A stretch of 64,000 bases of DNA from Berryella wangjianweii. Lineage in GTDB: Bacteria > Actinomycetota > Coriobacteriia > Coriobacteriales > Eggerthellaceae. This document shows, one piece after another, positions 24,917-36,900 of the stretch. A program made the translations under genes and the position numbers. The stretch spans positions 992,001-1,056,000 of the forward strand of contig CP053716.1 of NCBI GenBank assembly GCA_013201155.1, in the 5' to 3' direction. Under the pieces are notes generated by a model, which did not search any database, was not told where the DNA came from, and saw only the letters and a program-made list of their open reading frames with translations. The stretch's first letter is position 1. Each line of letters opens with the position of its first letter.

Positions 24917-24951
24917 ACGGAAAAGGGGATGCGCCCGATGAGCGCATCCCC
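24917..24951 (-). terminator. Rho-independent terminator of the ATP synthase operon
   Basis: Perfect 10-base arms GGGGATGCGC (24925-24934) and GCGCATCCCC (24942-24951), a 7-base loop, and on the minus strand TTTTCCGTT directly after the stem. It stands 32 bases beyond the atpC stop. Confidence 0.9.
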
Positions 24952-24982
24952 TTCTCGACAATCATGATAGAACGCAGCGCGA

Positions 24983-26861
<1,879 letters not shown>

Positions 26862-27776
26862 TTAATCCTCCAAAGCAGCGGCGCCGCCCACGATCTCGTT
26901 GATCTCGGTGGTGATGGCGCCCTGACGTTCACGGTTGTACAGCCGGGTAAGGGTCTCGGCCATTTCGGTTGCGTTGTCCGTCGCCGACTTCATGGCGGCG
27001 CGGCGCGCCCCCTGCTCGGCGGCGGCGGAGTCGACCAAGGCGAAGTGCACGGCGGTGTTCAGGTACGACGCGGCCAGATAGCCCAGGGCCTCGTCGGCGG
27101 ACGGCTCGAACTCGAACCTCTCGCCGCCTGCGGTCCCGTCGGACGACTGGTCGTCCTGCGCCTGCGCCAGACCAAGAACCTCAACGAAGCGCTCGTCGGG
27201 CACGGGCAGCACCGTCTCGGTGATCAGGCGCTGCTCGGCGCTGTTCTTGGCGTGGTTGAACACCACCACCACCTCATCCAGACGCCCGGTCCGATAGCCC
27301 TCGCTGACGTACGCCGCAACGCGCGCGGCGTCCTCGGGCAGAGGGTCGGCCGAGTGGTTCTGAATCGACAGCACGGGGCTGATGCCCCGATACTCGAAGT
27401 AGCCCGTGCCCTTCTTGCCGCACGAAACCACCTCGACCTCGATGCCCTGCCGCTCCTTCTGGCGCATGAGCTTCTCGGCGGCACGCAGCACGTTGCTGTT
27501 GAAGCCGCCGGCCAGCCCACGGTCAGACGTCACCACCACCAGCGCGCAGCGCTTCGTCTCAGCCCGCTTCTGCAGAAGGGGCTCGACGCTGAGGGCGGAG
27601 TTGCGCACGGTGCTCAGCAGCACGTCGGACAGGGCGCAGGCCCAGGGAACCGACTGCTCCATACGCGCCGTGGCACGCCTGATCTTGGCAGCCGCCACCA
27701 TCTCCATGGTGCGGGTGATCTGCTTGGTCGATGTGACCGAGCTGATGCGCCGTTCGATATCGTGAAGGTTAGGCAT
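26862..27776 (-). CDS. atpG: F1 ATP synthase gamma subunit
   Basis: 304 residues. The N-terminal helix MPNLHDIERRISSVTSTKQ and C-terminal helix AMKSATDNATEMAETLTRLYNRERQ are the two ends of the central shaft, and VVTSDRGLAGGFN is the conserved Rossmann-like core motif. There is a hydrophilic insertion near residues 205-230. GGCGGGGAGC precedes the ATG. Confidence 0.97.
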   Translation of the reverse strand: MPNLHDIERRISSVTSTKQITRTMEMVAAAKIRRATARMEQSVPWACALSDVLLSTVRNSALSVEPLLQKRAETKRCALVVVTSDRGLAGGFNSNVLRAAEKLMRQKERQGIEVEVVSCGKKGTGYFEYRGISPVLSIQNHSADPLPEDAARVAAYVSEGYRTGRLDEVVVVFNHAKNSAEQRLITETVLPVPDERFVEVLGLAQAQDDQSSDGTAGGERFEFEPSADEALGYLAASYLNTAVHFALVDSAAAEQGARRAAMKSATDNATEMAETLTRLYNRERQGAITTEINEIVGGAAALED

Positions 27777-27788
27777 ATGCTCCCCGCC

Positions 27789-29354
<1,566 letters not shown>

Positions 29355-29372
29355 TAGCATTCACCTCCGTCG

Positions 29373-29933
29373 TTATGCTCGCTTGAGCGTCTCGCGGGCC
29401 ACCTCGGCAAACGTTGCCACGCTTGCGTCGATGCGCTGCCCACGGGCGCTCATCACAATGCCTCCCAGCAGGCTGGGGTCAACGCGCTCCTCCAGGAGCA
29501 CCTTCATACCCAGCTCGCCTTCGGCCTTCTTCTTCACTAGCTCGCGCAGATGCTCGTCCAGCTGAACGGTGGTGGCAACCTCCACCACGCACATGCCCAG
29601 CCGTTCGGCGATCAGCGCTTCGTATGCGTCCCATACGCGGGGGAGCAGATCGGCCTCGGTACGCTCGGCCATGACGCCCAGCACCTCCAGCAGCGCCGGG
29701 TTCAAAGATGCGAACACGCCCTTCAGCACTGCGGAGCGCTGCTCGGGGGCGTAGGCGGCGTCCTTCAGAACGCTCTGCAGCTCGGCGCTCTGCCGAACCG
29801 CTGCGATTACCTGCCGGGCCTGGTCGCGCACTTCGAAGACCCCGTCAGGGCCCCCGGCTGCGTGGGCGGCCTCGAACAGCGTGCTCGCGTACACCGCCAC
29901 CTGCTTCTTGATGATGAGGCGATTAGTTGGCAT
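29373..29933 (-). CDS. atpH: F1 ATP synthase delta subunit
   Basis: 186 residues with the delta/OSCP layout: N-terminal helical domain (VAVYASTLFEAAHAAGG) and the C-terminal signature LLGGIVMSARGQRIDASV. It overlaps the end of atpF by 11 bases and has little ribosome binding site of its own, so it is likely translated by coupling. Confidence 0.95.
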   Translation of the reverse strand: MPTNRLIIKKQVAVYASTLFEAAHAAGGPDGVFEVRDQARQVIAAVRQSAELQSVLKDAAYAPEQRSAVLKGVFASLNPALLEVLGVMAERTEADLLPRVWDAYEALIAERLGMCVVEVATTVQLDEHLRELVKKKAEGELGMKVLLEERVDPSLLGGIVMSARGQRIDASVATFAEVARETLKRA

Positions 29934-30531
29934 CGAAGCTGCCCGCCTCGTTCACGTACCGCTCGATGATCTTGCGGTGCTCGTCGTCGGAGAGGTCGGT
30001 GCCCACCAGGCGGCTTGCCACATCAACCGAGATGTCGGCGATGGAGCCCTGCAGCTCGGCCAGAGCGGCTCGCTTCTCCACCTCGATCGCGGCGCGCGCC
30101 TTCTCGACGATGGCGGCTGCCTCCTGCTGAGCCTGCGCGGACAGGTCGGCCTTCAGGGTCTCGCCCATCTGCTTGGCGTCAGCCACGATCTTCGCGGCCT
30201 GGGCCTTCGCCTCGGCAAGCTCCTTCTGGTACTCGGCCAGCACGCGCTCGCTTTCAGCGCGGGCCTCCTCCGACTTGCGCAGCGACTCGGCGATCGTGGC
30301 CTCGCGCTTCTCCAGCATGTCGTTGAACTTGGGCCAACCGAACTTTCCAAGGATGATGGCAAGCACGATGAAGGCGACCACCATGGGGATGAACTCCACC
30401 ATGTCGGGCAGGATCACCGCCACGCCCTCCTTCGACTCCGCGAACGCGAGCGCAGGGAATGCAAAGGTCAGCCCAACACCGGCCGCGACGGCGGCCAGGG
30501 AAGCTGCTGCCCTGTGTGCCCTCTTATTCAC
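29923..30531 (-). CDS. atpF: Fo ATP synthase b subunit with signal-peptide-like N terminus
   Basis: 202 residues from GTG 30531, which follows AAAGGAGG by seven bases; the ATG at 30552 would place the ribosome site inside the gene. Residues 1-31 (MNKRAHRAAASLAAVA and a stretch ending FPALAFA) look like a cleavable signal peptide. A second hydrophobic segment follows at 44-62, then a long charged coiled coil to the end, as in b subunits (EKREATIAESLRKSEEARAE). It connects the a subunit with F1 as the peripheral stalk. Confidence 0.92.
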   Translation of the reverse strand: MNKRAHRAAASLAAVAAGVGLTFAFPALAFAESKEGVAVILPDMVEFIPMVVAFIVLAIILGKFGWPKFNDMLEKREATIAESLRKSEEARAESERVLAEYQKELAEAKAQAAKIVADAKQMGETLKADLSAQAQQEAAAIVEKARAAIEVEKRAALAELQGSIADISVDVASRLVGTDLSDDEHRKIIERYVNEAGSFDAN

Positions 30532-30585
30532 TGAGTAACCTCCTTTTGCCATGATCGGCTTTGATAGATTCCGAATAGGCAGGGG

Positions 30586-30798
30586 TTAGAAGACGAATGC
30601 AAGAACGAAGCCCAGAAGCGCCAGCGCCTCCATGAAGGCCACGCCCAGGATGAAGCTGGTGAACAGACGGCCGCCGATCTCGGGCTGTCGAGCGGTGCCC
30701 ACGATAACGCCATAGGTGGCGATACCGATGCCGATGCCGGCGCCGATGGCACCAAGGCCATAGCCGACAACCTTGAGGGCAGCAATGGTAATTTCCAC
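30586..30798 (-). CDS. atpE: Fo ATP synthase c subunit
   Basis: 70 residues from GTG 30798, placed six bases after AAGGAGG; an upstream ATG at 30828 would put that site inside the gene. Two transmembrane helices are joined by the polar loop ARQPE. Helix 1 is glycine-rich ([15 protein letters not shown]); helix 2 carries the ion-binding Glu in [12 protein letters not shown]. The helix-1 Gln and the Ser/Thr after the Glu that mark Na+-binding c rings are absent, so it is probably proton-driven. A small hairpin GCAGGC-ATCG-GCCTGC precedes the gene, in the 133-base gap after atpB. Confidence 0.95.
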   Translation of the reverse strand: MEITIAALKVVGYGLGAIGAGIGIGIATYGVIVGTARQPEIGGRLFTSFILGVAFMEALALLGFVLAFVF

Positions 30799-30931
30799 GA
30801 TTTCCTCCTTTGTTTCGTCTGCAGGCATCGGCCTGCAGGCTCCGGTCTAATTCGTTACACGGCCTCGTGGTATGGCCGATGAAACCTACGTGGCGCCGCA
30901 AGGGCGCGTGCGGGACGGTCCCGCGGGGCTG

Positions 30932-31717
30932 CTAGTGCTCGGTGGTCGCCAGCTGAATGTACACCGCGCTGAGCATGGTGAACACGTATGCCTGAACGAA
31001 GGCCACCAGCACCTCCATGGTGTACATGGCAACCAGAAGGGCCAGCCACACCAGGGTAAGACCGCCGTCCACCACCGAGAAGTTCTGGATGGCGGAGCTG
31101 CAGAATGCGAAGATGAACAGCGAGAACACGCCCAGGGCCATATGCCCGGCGAACATGTTGCCGTACAGTCGGACAGCCAGCGTCAAAGCGCGCAGGCAGG
31201 TGGACAGAACCTCGAGGGCCCATACCACCGGGGCGATCCACAGGGGCAGGCCCGAGGGGCACAGCGACTTCAGATAGCCGATGCCGCCGCGCTTCTTGAT
31301 GCCCCAGAAGTTGAAGTAGATGAACGAGATGATGGCAAGCGCCCAGGTGATGCTGAGGGCGCCGGTGGGCGTCTTGGCGCCGGGAACCAGGCCCATGATG
31401 TTCGAGATCAGGATGAAGAAGAACAGGGCCGCCAGGAAGGGCACGTGCTTCTTGTAGCCGTGGCCGATGATGTTCTCGCCCATGTCGCGGCGGATGAACT
31501 GGAAGCCCATCTCGATCATGGTGACGAACTTGTTGTTCGGCACCAAGGTGAGCCTCTTGGCCGCCGTCAGCACCACGACAAGCGTCAGCGCCAGGGTGAT
31601 GAACATCCACAGCACGTACTGCGTGATGCCGACCCCTCCCGCGCTGACTACGAACGCCGAGTCGAACGAGCTGGCAAGATGGCCGACGTTCTCTTTGACA
31701 AACGCAATGGGATCCAC
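30932..31717 (-). CDS. atpB: Fo ATP synthase a subunit
   Basis: 261 residues from GTG 31717, preceded by AGGGAAGGAAGCTAC; longer in-frame starts have no ribosome site. Conserved stretches are FFFILISNIMGLVPGAKTPTG (part), the helix with the essential Arg in LTLAVRLYGNMFAGHMA, and FVQAYVFTMLSAVYI near the C terminus. It forms the ion half-channels beside the c ring. Confidence 0.96.
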   Translation of the reverse strand: MDPIAFVKENVGHLASSFDSAFVVSAGGVGITQYVLWMFITLALTLVVVLTAAKRLTLVPNNKFVTMIEMGFQFIRRDMGENIIGHGYKKHVPFLAALFFFILISNIMGLVPGAKTPTGALSITWALAIISFIYFNFWGIKKRGGIGYLKSLCPSGLPLWIAPVVWALEVLSTCLRALTLAVRLYGNMFAGHMALGVFSLFIFAFCSSAIQNFSVVDGGLTLVWLALLVAMYTMEVLVAFVQAYVFTMLSAVYIQLATTEH

Positions 31718-31743
31718 GTAGCTTCCTTCCCTACCGTACTTCC

Positions 31744-32025
31744 CTACCGTACATATACCTGGTACACGCTCAGCGACACCGCCGCCGCAACGAGCGCCCC
31801 GAACTCCGCCAAGGCGAAGGGCAGCGCGACGTCGCGAAAGAACAGCAGGCATACGGCCGTGCAGGCTCCCAGCACCAGAGATGACGAGAGCGTGCCCAGA
31901 AGAAGCATGGTGATCGAGCCCGAGCCCCTTACGCCCGTGGCCCTGCGGGCACCGCGCTGAGCAAGCGCGAGGGGCAGGAACCCGAGGATTCCCGCCAGGA
32001 TGCCGAGGGCTATCGCTTCTACCAT
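31744..32025 (-). CDS. atpI: Small membrane protein at the AtpI position
   Basis: 93 residues, with ATG at 32025 after GGAAGAGAG. Three or four hydrophobic segments (EAIALGILAGILGFLPLAL, ITMLLLGTLSSSLVLGACTAVCLLFF in part, FALAEFGALVAAAVSLSVY). It is 26 bases upstream of atpB. Size, topology and place fit ATP synthase protein I, which helps assemble the c ring, but sequence likeness is weak, so the symbol rests on context. Confidence 0.6.
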   Translation of the reverse strand: MVEAIALGILAGILGFLPLALAQRGARRATGVRGSGSITMLLLGTLSSSLVLGACTAVCLLFFRDVALPFALAEFGALVAAAVSLSVYQVYVR

Positions 32026-32183
32026 GGCTCTCTTCCGTATGCGCGCGTTGCCGCGCGTGTGCACAAACAGTGCTTCATGATAACGGATGCGGGGGCGTTG
32101 AGAGACCTCATACACCCGCGATAAACCAAATTGACGAATTGCGCATATGCAGGTGAGGACGCGAGATGCGCGGCGGGAACGAA

Positions 32184-32206
32184 GCGAGGGCCCGTGGGGC
32201 CCTCGC
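32184..32206 (-). terminator. Strong hairpin after upp
   Basis: Perfect 10-base arms GCGAGGGCCC and GGGCCCTCGC around a 3-base loop, 42 bases after the upp stop. Only a weak TTCGTT follows on the minus strand. It separates upp from atpI. Confidence 0.6.
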
Positions 32207-32247
32207 TGAAATCGCATGCCGTGCGCCGAGCGCCCCGATGCGCCGCG

Positions 32248-32898
32248 CTACTTGGTGCCGAAGATGCGGTCGCCCGCGTCGCCCAGGCCGGGCATGATGT
32301 AGCAGGCCTCGTTCATTCCCTCGTCGATAGCGCAGGTGAGCACCTGCACGTCGGGATCGGACTCCAGCACCGCGCGCACGCCCTCGGGCGCCGCCACCAG
32401 CACCGCCAGCTTCAGGTTGCGCACGCCGCACGCGCGCAGGTAGCTGATCGCCGCCGTGGCCGATCCCCCCGTGGCCAGCATGGGGTCAACCACGATCACA
32501 TCGCGCGCGGCGATGTCCTCGGGCATCTTGGCGTAGTACTCGTGGGGCTCGTGGGTTGACTCGTCGCGGTACATGCCCAGATGACCCACCTTGGCTGCGG
32601 GCATCAGCTCAAGCATGCCCTCGACCATGCCCAGGCCGGCGCGCAGAATCGGCACGATCGCCAGCTTCTTTCCCCGCACCATCTTGCAGGTGGTGGTCAT
32701 AAGCGGGGTGGTTACCTCCACGTCCTCCAGAGGAAGGTCGCGCGTGGCCTCGTAACCCTCGAACAGGGCAAGCTCGCGCACCAGCTCGCGAAACTGCTTC
32801 GACGACGTGTTCACATCGCGCAGGATCGACAGCTTGTGCTGAACCATGGGATGATCGACGATCGTGACGCGTCCTGCAAACTCCTCCGAGAGGCTCAT
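32248..32898 (-). CDS. upp: Uracil phosphoribosyltransferase
   Basis: 216 residues. [13 protein letters not shown] and the TTPL segment are typical N-terminal sequence; [15 protein letters not shown] and the PRPP-binding loop [12 protein letters not shown] are complete, and [15 protein letters not shown] is the usual C terminus. It makes UMP from uracil and PRPP in pyrimidine salvage. The glyA-upp-atp order is conserved in many Gram-positive bacteria. Confidence 0.97.
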   Translation of the reverse strand: MSLSEEFAGRVTIVDHPMVQHKLSILRDVNTSSKQFRELVRELALFEGYEATRDLPLEDVEVTTPLMTTTCKMVRGKKLAIVPILRAGLGMVEGMLELMPAAKVGHLGMYRDESTHEPHEYYAKMPEDIAARDVIVVDPMLATGGSATAAISYLRACGVRNLKLAVLVAAPEGVRAVLESDPDVQVLTCAIDEGMNEACYIMPGLGDAGDRIFGTK

Positions 32899-33003
32899 GG
32901 GCCATCCTCCTGCCGGTTACCGTGCCCGCGGCCCCTGCCGCGCGGCATGAACATTGCCGGAACGAGCGTACCAGACCAGCCTGCGAAGATCGGGCGACGG
33001 AGG

Positions 33004-33032
33004 AAAAAACGGGGCGTCGGGCGCCCTGTTTT
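33004..33032 (-). terminator. Rho-independent terminator between glyA and upp
   Basis: Arms AAAACGGGGCG (33006-33016) and CGCCCTGTTTT (33022-33032) pair with one G-U, and on the minus strand the stem ends in a run of six T. It lies about 280 bases after the glyA stop and 106 bases before the upp start. Confidence 0.75.
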
Positions 33033-33241
33033 CTCGCGAACCCTGGGCGAAGCGACAAGAGAGGCGCGACGCAGGTGCGGAAACGGGCGCGCCTGCGTCG
33101 AAGCCGCGGTCGGCGTGGGCGCGACGGGGCTGCGGCGCGGAGGGCCCGAGCGAAGGCGCGCTTCCCCCGCGCCTCCCGTGCATCTCGCCGCCACCAGGCT
33201 CAACCTCGCAGCCGCCAGCGCCCCGGGCCGCCGGACACGCG

Positions 33242-33302
33242 TCGGCCCCCACCGCCGGCGGGGGCCGAAAGAGAGGTTGCGAAGGCGGGGCCGAGGCCCC
33301 GC
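33242..33302. repeat. Two GC-rich hairpins after glyA
   Basis: TCGGCCCCC/GGGGGCCGA (33242-33250 and 33260-33268) and GCGGGGCC/GGCCCCGC (33285-33302, 2-base loop) directly follow the glyA stop. The rest of the 416-base interval 32899-33314 is very GC-rich and shows no gene on either strand. Confidence 0.5.
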
Positions 33303-33314
33303 TCGAAAGCCGGC

Positions 33315-34568
33315 CTAGTAGGAAAGCTCGGGATACAGCGGATGAGCCGCGATCAAGGCGCTCACCTCAGCCTTCACCGCATCAAGCCTCACCGGGTCGT
33401 TCACGTTGAACACGGTGGCCGCAATGCAGGCGCCGATGCGGTAGAACTCGTTGGCATCGAAGCCGCGCGTGGTGCCCGCAGCGGTTCCCACGCGAATGCC
33501 CGACGTGACGAAGGGAGAGCGCTGCTCGTTGGGAATCGTGTTCTTGTTCACCGTCAGGCCCACTTCCTCCAGCAGGCGCTCGGCGTCCTTGCCCGTCACG
33601 TCGGCCGGGGTCAGGTCCACCAGGCACAGGTGGTTGTCGGTGCCGCCCGACACCAGGCGCAGGCCGCCGTCGGTCATGCCTTTGCCCATGGCCTGGCAGT
33701 TCGCAACCACGGCCTCGATGTAGTCGCGGAACGAGGGCTGCAGGGCCTCGCCGAACGCCACGGCCTTCGCCGCGATCACGTGCATCAGCGGACCGCCCTG
33801 GCATCCGGGGAACACAGCGGAGTTGATCTTCTTGGCAAGCTCCTCGTTGTTGGTGAGGATCAGGCCGCCACGGGGCCCGCGGAGGGTCTTGTGCGTGGTG
33901 GAAGTGACCACATCGGCGTAGGGAACCGGGTTGGGATGATGGCCCGTGGCCACCAGACCCGCGATGTGCGCCATGTCAACCAGCACGTAGGCGCCTACCT
34001 CGCGTGCGATCTGGGCAATGCGCTCGAAGTCGATCACGCGAGGATACGCCGAAGCGCCGGCCACGATCAGCTTGGGCTGATGCTCGTGCGCCAGGGCCTG
34101 CATGCGGTCGTAGTCGATGCGCTCGTCTTCATCCAGGCCGTACGACACCACGTTGAACAGCTTGCCCGAGAAGTTCACCTTCGAGCCGTGGGTGAGGTGA
34201 CCGCCGTTGTCCAGGCTCATGCCCAGCACGGTGTCGCCCGGCTTCACCAAGGCGGAGTACGCCGCATAGTTGGCCTGCGAGCCCGAGTGCGTCTGCACGT
34301 TGGCGAATGCGGCGCCGAACAGCTTCTTGGCGCGCTCGATGGCCAGGTTCTCGACGATATCGACCTTCTCGCAGCCGCCGTAGTAGCGCTTGCCGGGATA
34401 CCCCTCGGCGTACTTGTTGGTAAGCACGGTGCCCATGGTCTCCATCACCGCGGGCGTGACGATGTTCTCGGAGGCGATCAGCTCGATGGTGTCGCGCTGG
34501 CGCGCCAGCTCCTGCGCAAGGGCGTCGGCCACCTCAGGATCGGTCTGCGGTACGTAGTTAAGTGCCAT
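33315..34568 (-). CDS. glyA: Serine hydroxymethyltransferase
   Basis: 417 residues, with AAGGAGATGCTTC before the [43 protein letters not shown] and the pyridoxal phosphate motif [14 protein letters not shown], with Lys227 as the Schiff-base lysine, are present. It converts serine and tetrahydrofolate to glycine and methylene-tetrahydrofolate. It lies 161 bases after rpiB. Confidence 0.98.
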   Translation of the reverse strand: MALNYVPQTDPEVADALAQELARQRDTIELIASENIVTPAVMETMGTVLTNKYAEGYPGKRYYGGCEKVDIVENLAIERAKKLFGAAFANVQTHSGSQANYAAYSALVKPGDTVLGMSLDNGGHLTHGSKVNFSGKLFNVVSYGLDEDERIDYDRMQALAHEHQPKLIVAGASAYPRVIDFERIAQIAREVGAYVLVDMAHIAGLVATGHHPNPVPYADVVTSTTHKTLRGPRGGLILTNNEELAKKINSAVFPGCQGGPLMHVIAAKAVAFGEALQPSFRDYIEAVVANCQAMGKGMTDGGLRLVSGGTDNHLCLVDLTPADVTGKDAERLLEEVGLTVNKNTIPNEQRSPFVTSGIRVGTAAGTTRGFDANEFYRIGACIAATVFNVNDPVRLDAVKAEVSALIAAHPLYPELSY

Positions 34569-34729
34569 GAAGCATCTCCTTGCTGGTCACAGAGCAGCGT
34601 GCGATGCGCGCTGCAACGAAGGCAACTGTGTGCACTGTACTGCACGGCCATCACGCGGCGCGCGCAGAAAGCCGCGAGCGGCATGCGGGCGCGGGTCGCC
34701 GCGCACGGCCCTTCGAGCGAAGGTGGCGG

Positions 34730-35167
34730 CTAGCGGTCAAGGGCGCCGATCTTCTGCACGCGCCCGGCATGACGCCCGCCGCCGAAGGGCGTGTCGAGGA
34801 AGGCGTCCACGATCGCGCGGTTGTCGTCGTCAGACACGAAGCGTCCCGACAGCGTGATCACGTTGGCGTCGTTGTGATCGCGGCACAGCTGGGCGAACTC
34901 GGGATCGATCACGTTGGCCGCACGCACGCCGGCCACCTTGTTGGCCGCAATCGCCATGCCGATGCCCGTGCCGCACACCAGCACGCCGCGCTCGGCCGCG
35001 CCCTCGGCCACATCGCGTGCCACCAGCACGGCGAAGTCGGGGTAGTCCACGCGGTCGTCGCTGTCGGGGCCGCGGTCGATCACCTCGACGCCGCGCTGCC
35101 GCAGGTGCTCGGCGATCATCTGCTTGCCCTCGAAGCCAGCGTGGTCGCTGGCGATGGAAACCCTCAT
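34730..35167 (-). CDS. rpiB: Ribose 5-phosphate isomerase B
   Basis: 145 residues from ATG 35167 after AAAGGGAGGAAGC. IASDHAGFEGKQ contains the ring-opening His9; DYPDFA and VLVCGTGIGMAIAANKV hold the catalytic Cys65 and phosphate loop. It interconverts ribose 5-phosphate and ribulose 5-phosphate. The place beside glyA and upp is the usual one. Confidence 0.97.
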   Translation of the reverse strand: MRVSIASDHAGFEGKQMIAEHLRQRGVEVIDRGPDSDDRVDYPDFAVLVARDVAEGAAERGVLVCGTGIGMAIAANKVAGVRAANVIDPEFAQLCRDHNDANVITLSGRFVSDDDNRAIVDAFLDTPFGGGRHAGRVQKIGALDR

Positions 35168-35376
35168 GCTTCCTCCCTTTGGCCGACACGGTGCGCACGC
35201 CACGGTGCGCTGCTTTCTGTTTTCTACCACGCGGGCAACGCCCGTGCCAAGCACGGGCGGGCGCGTCCTCAAAGCCGACAGGCCCCGGCTTCACTCACGC
35301 ACGTGCGGCGCGACAGCCAACGTCGGCCCAGGGCGCACCGAGGCCGGCGGAACCCGCCGCAAGCGCTTCAAGGCCG

Positions 35377-36900
35377 CTATCCCCCGAACGAGCGCGTGCG
35401 CCCCATGGGCACGGTGAAGGTGCGCTCCACCGCGCGATGCCAGTTCGCAAGCAGGCTGGCCCGCCGCTCCTCGGTCATCGCGGGCATGAACACGTCGTCG
35501 TGGGCGCGCAGGGCGCGCAGCTCCGCAGGCGACGACCAGAACCCCGTGGACAGCCCCGCCAGGTAGGCGGCGCCCAGCACGGTGGTTTCCACCTCGCAGG
35601 GGCGACGCAGGGGGCTTCCCAGAATGTCGCTTTGGAACTGCAGCAGGAAGTCGTTCGACGAGGCCCCGCCATCCACGTTCAAGGTGCGCAGCTGCATCCC
35701 CGAATCGGCCTGCATGGCGTCTACCAGGTCGCTTACCTGATACGCCAGAGCCTCCACCGCCGCGCGCACGATATGCGCGCCCGTGGTGCCGCGCGTCAGC
35801 CCGAAGATCGCGCCGCGGGCGTCCGCGTCCCAGTAAGGCGCCCCCAGGCCGGTGAAGGCCGGCACCACCACCACGCCCTGCGTGTCGCCCACGCTGCGCG
35901 CCACATGCTCGGCCTGCTTCACGGAGTCGATCAACCCCAGCTCGTCGGCCACCCACGATATCAGGGCCCCGCCCATGAACACGCTGCCCTCAAGCGCGTA
36001 CTCCACGCCCGCAGCGTCGGGGGCGCTGGCCGCCACGGTGGTCACCAGCCCATGCGACGACGAGCACGCCGTCGCCCCCGTGTGCATCAGCAGGAAGCAG
36101 CCGGTGCCGTACGTGCTTTTGGCCTGGCCCTCCTCGAAGCAGCACTGACCGAACAGCGCCGCCTGCTGGTCACCCGCCACGCCGCGCAGCGGGATGCGGG
36201 GAAGGATGCCCTCGGCAGACGTCTCGCCGAAATCACCTGCCGAGGGCCTGACCTCGGGAAGCATGCACAGGGGAATGCGAAACAGCTCGCAGAGCCACTC
36301 GTCCCACACCCCGCGATGGATGTCGAACAGCATGGTGCGGCTGGCATTGGTGACGTCGGTAGCGTGCACGGCGCCGCCCGTCAGGGTCCATACCAGCCAC
36401 GAGTCGATGGTGCCGAAGGCCAGCTCGCCTGCTTCAGCACGAGCGCGCGCCCCGGGAACGTGATCGAGGATCCACGTGATCTTGCTGGCCGAGAAGTAGG
36501 CATCGGGAACCAGGCCCGTGATCGCCGTGATCCGCCGCGCCACCACCGGGTCGGCGCACAGGGCGTCCACAATGGACGCGGTGCGGCGGCACTGCCACAC
36601 GATCGCGTTGTACACCGGCTCGCCGGTGCGACGATCCCACACCACGGTGGTCTCGCGCTGATTGGTGATGCCGATGCTGTCGATGTCCGAAGCGTCCAGC
36701 CCCTGCGACACCAGCAGCTCCGCCAAAGCTCCCACCTGGGCCGAAAGGATCTCGCGCGGATTGTGCTCCACCCAGCCGGGCTGAGGGTAGTGCTGAGCGA
36801 AGGCGTTCTGGGTCAAGGCGCGCACCGTTCCCCGACGGTCCACCAGCACGGCGCGGGCCGAGGTGGTTCCCTCGTCCAGGGCGATCACGTAGCGTCCCAT
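35377..36900 (-). CDS. glpK: Glycerol kinase
   Basis: 507 residues. The ATG at 36900 shares its A with the TGA of the upstream fusion gene and has AAGGAG eight bases before it; an in-frame GTG two codons earlier is also possible. RYVIALDEGTTSARAVL, the family signature GLDASDIDSIGITNQRETT (part), TYGTGCFLLM and NVDGGASSNDFLLQ are typical of FGGY kinases of the glycerol type. It makes glycerol 3-phosphate. Coupling to a gene with a monoacylglycerol-lipase-like domain suggests that this hydrolase may supply the glycerol. Confidence 0.95.
   Translation of the reverse strand: MGRYVIALDEGTTSARAVLVDRRGTVRALTQNAFAQHYPQPGWVEHNPREILSAQVGALAELLVSQGLDASDIDSIGITNQRETTVVWDRRTGEPVYNAIVWQCRRTASIVDALCADPVVARRITAITGLVPDAYFSASKITWILDHVPGARARAEAGELAFGTIDSWLVWTLTGGAVHATDVTNASRTMLFDIHRGVWDEWLCELFRIPLCMLPEVRPSAGDFGETSAEGILPRIPLRGVAGDQQAALFGQCCFEEGQAKSTYGTGCFLLMHTGATACSSSHGLVTTVAASAPDAAGVEYALEGSVFMGGALISWVADELGLIDSVKQAEHVARSVGDTQGVVVVPAFTGLGAPYWDADARGAIFGLTRGTTGAHIVRAAVEALAYQVSDLVDAMQADSGMQLRTLNVDGGASSNDFLLQFQSDILGSPLRRPCEVETTVLGAAYLAGLSTGFWSSPAELRALRAHDDVFMPAMTEERRASLLANWHRAVERTFTVPMGRTRSFGG

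Noticed and set aside
30586..30798. Sodium-type ATP synthase
   Set aside because: The helix-1 Gln and the Ser/Thr next to the key Glu are missing in the c subunit.
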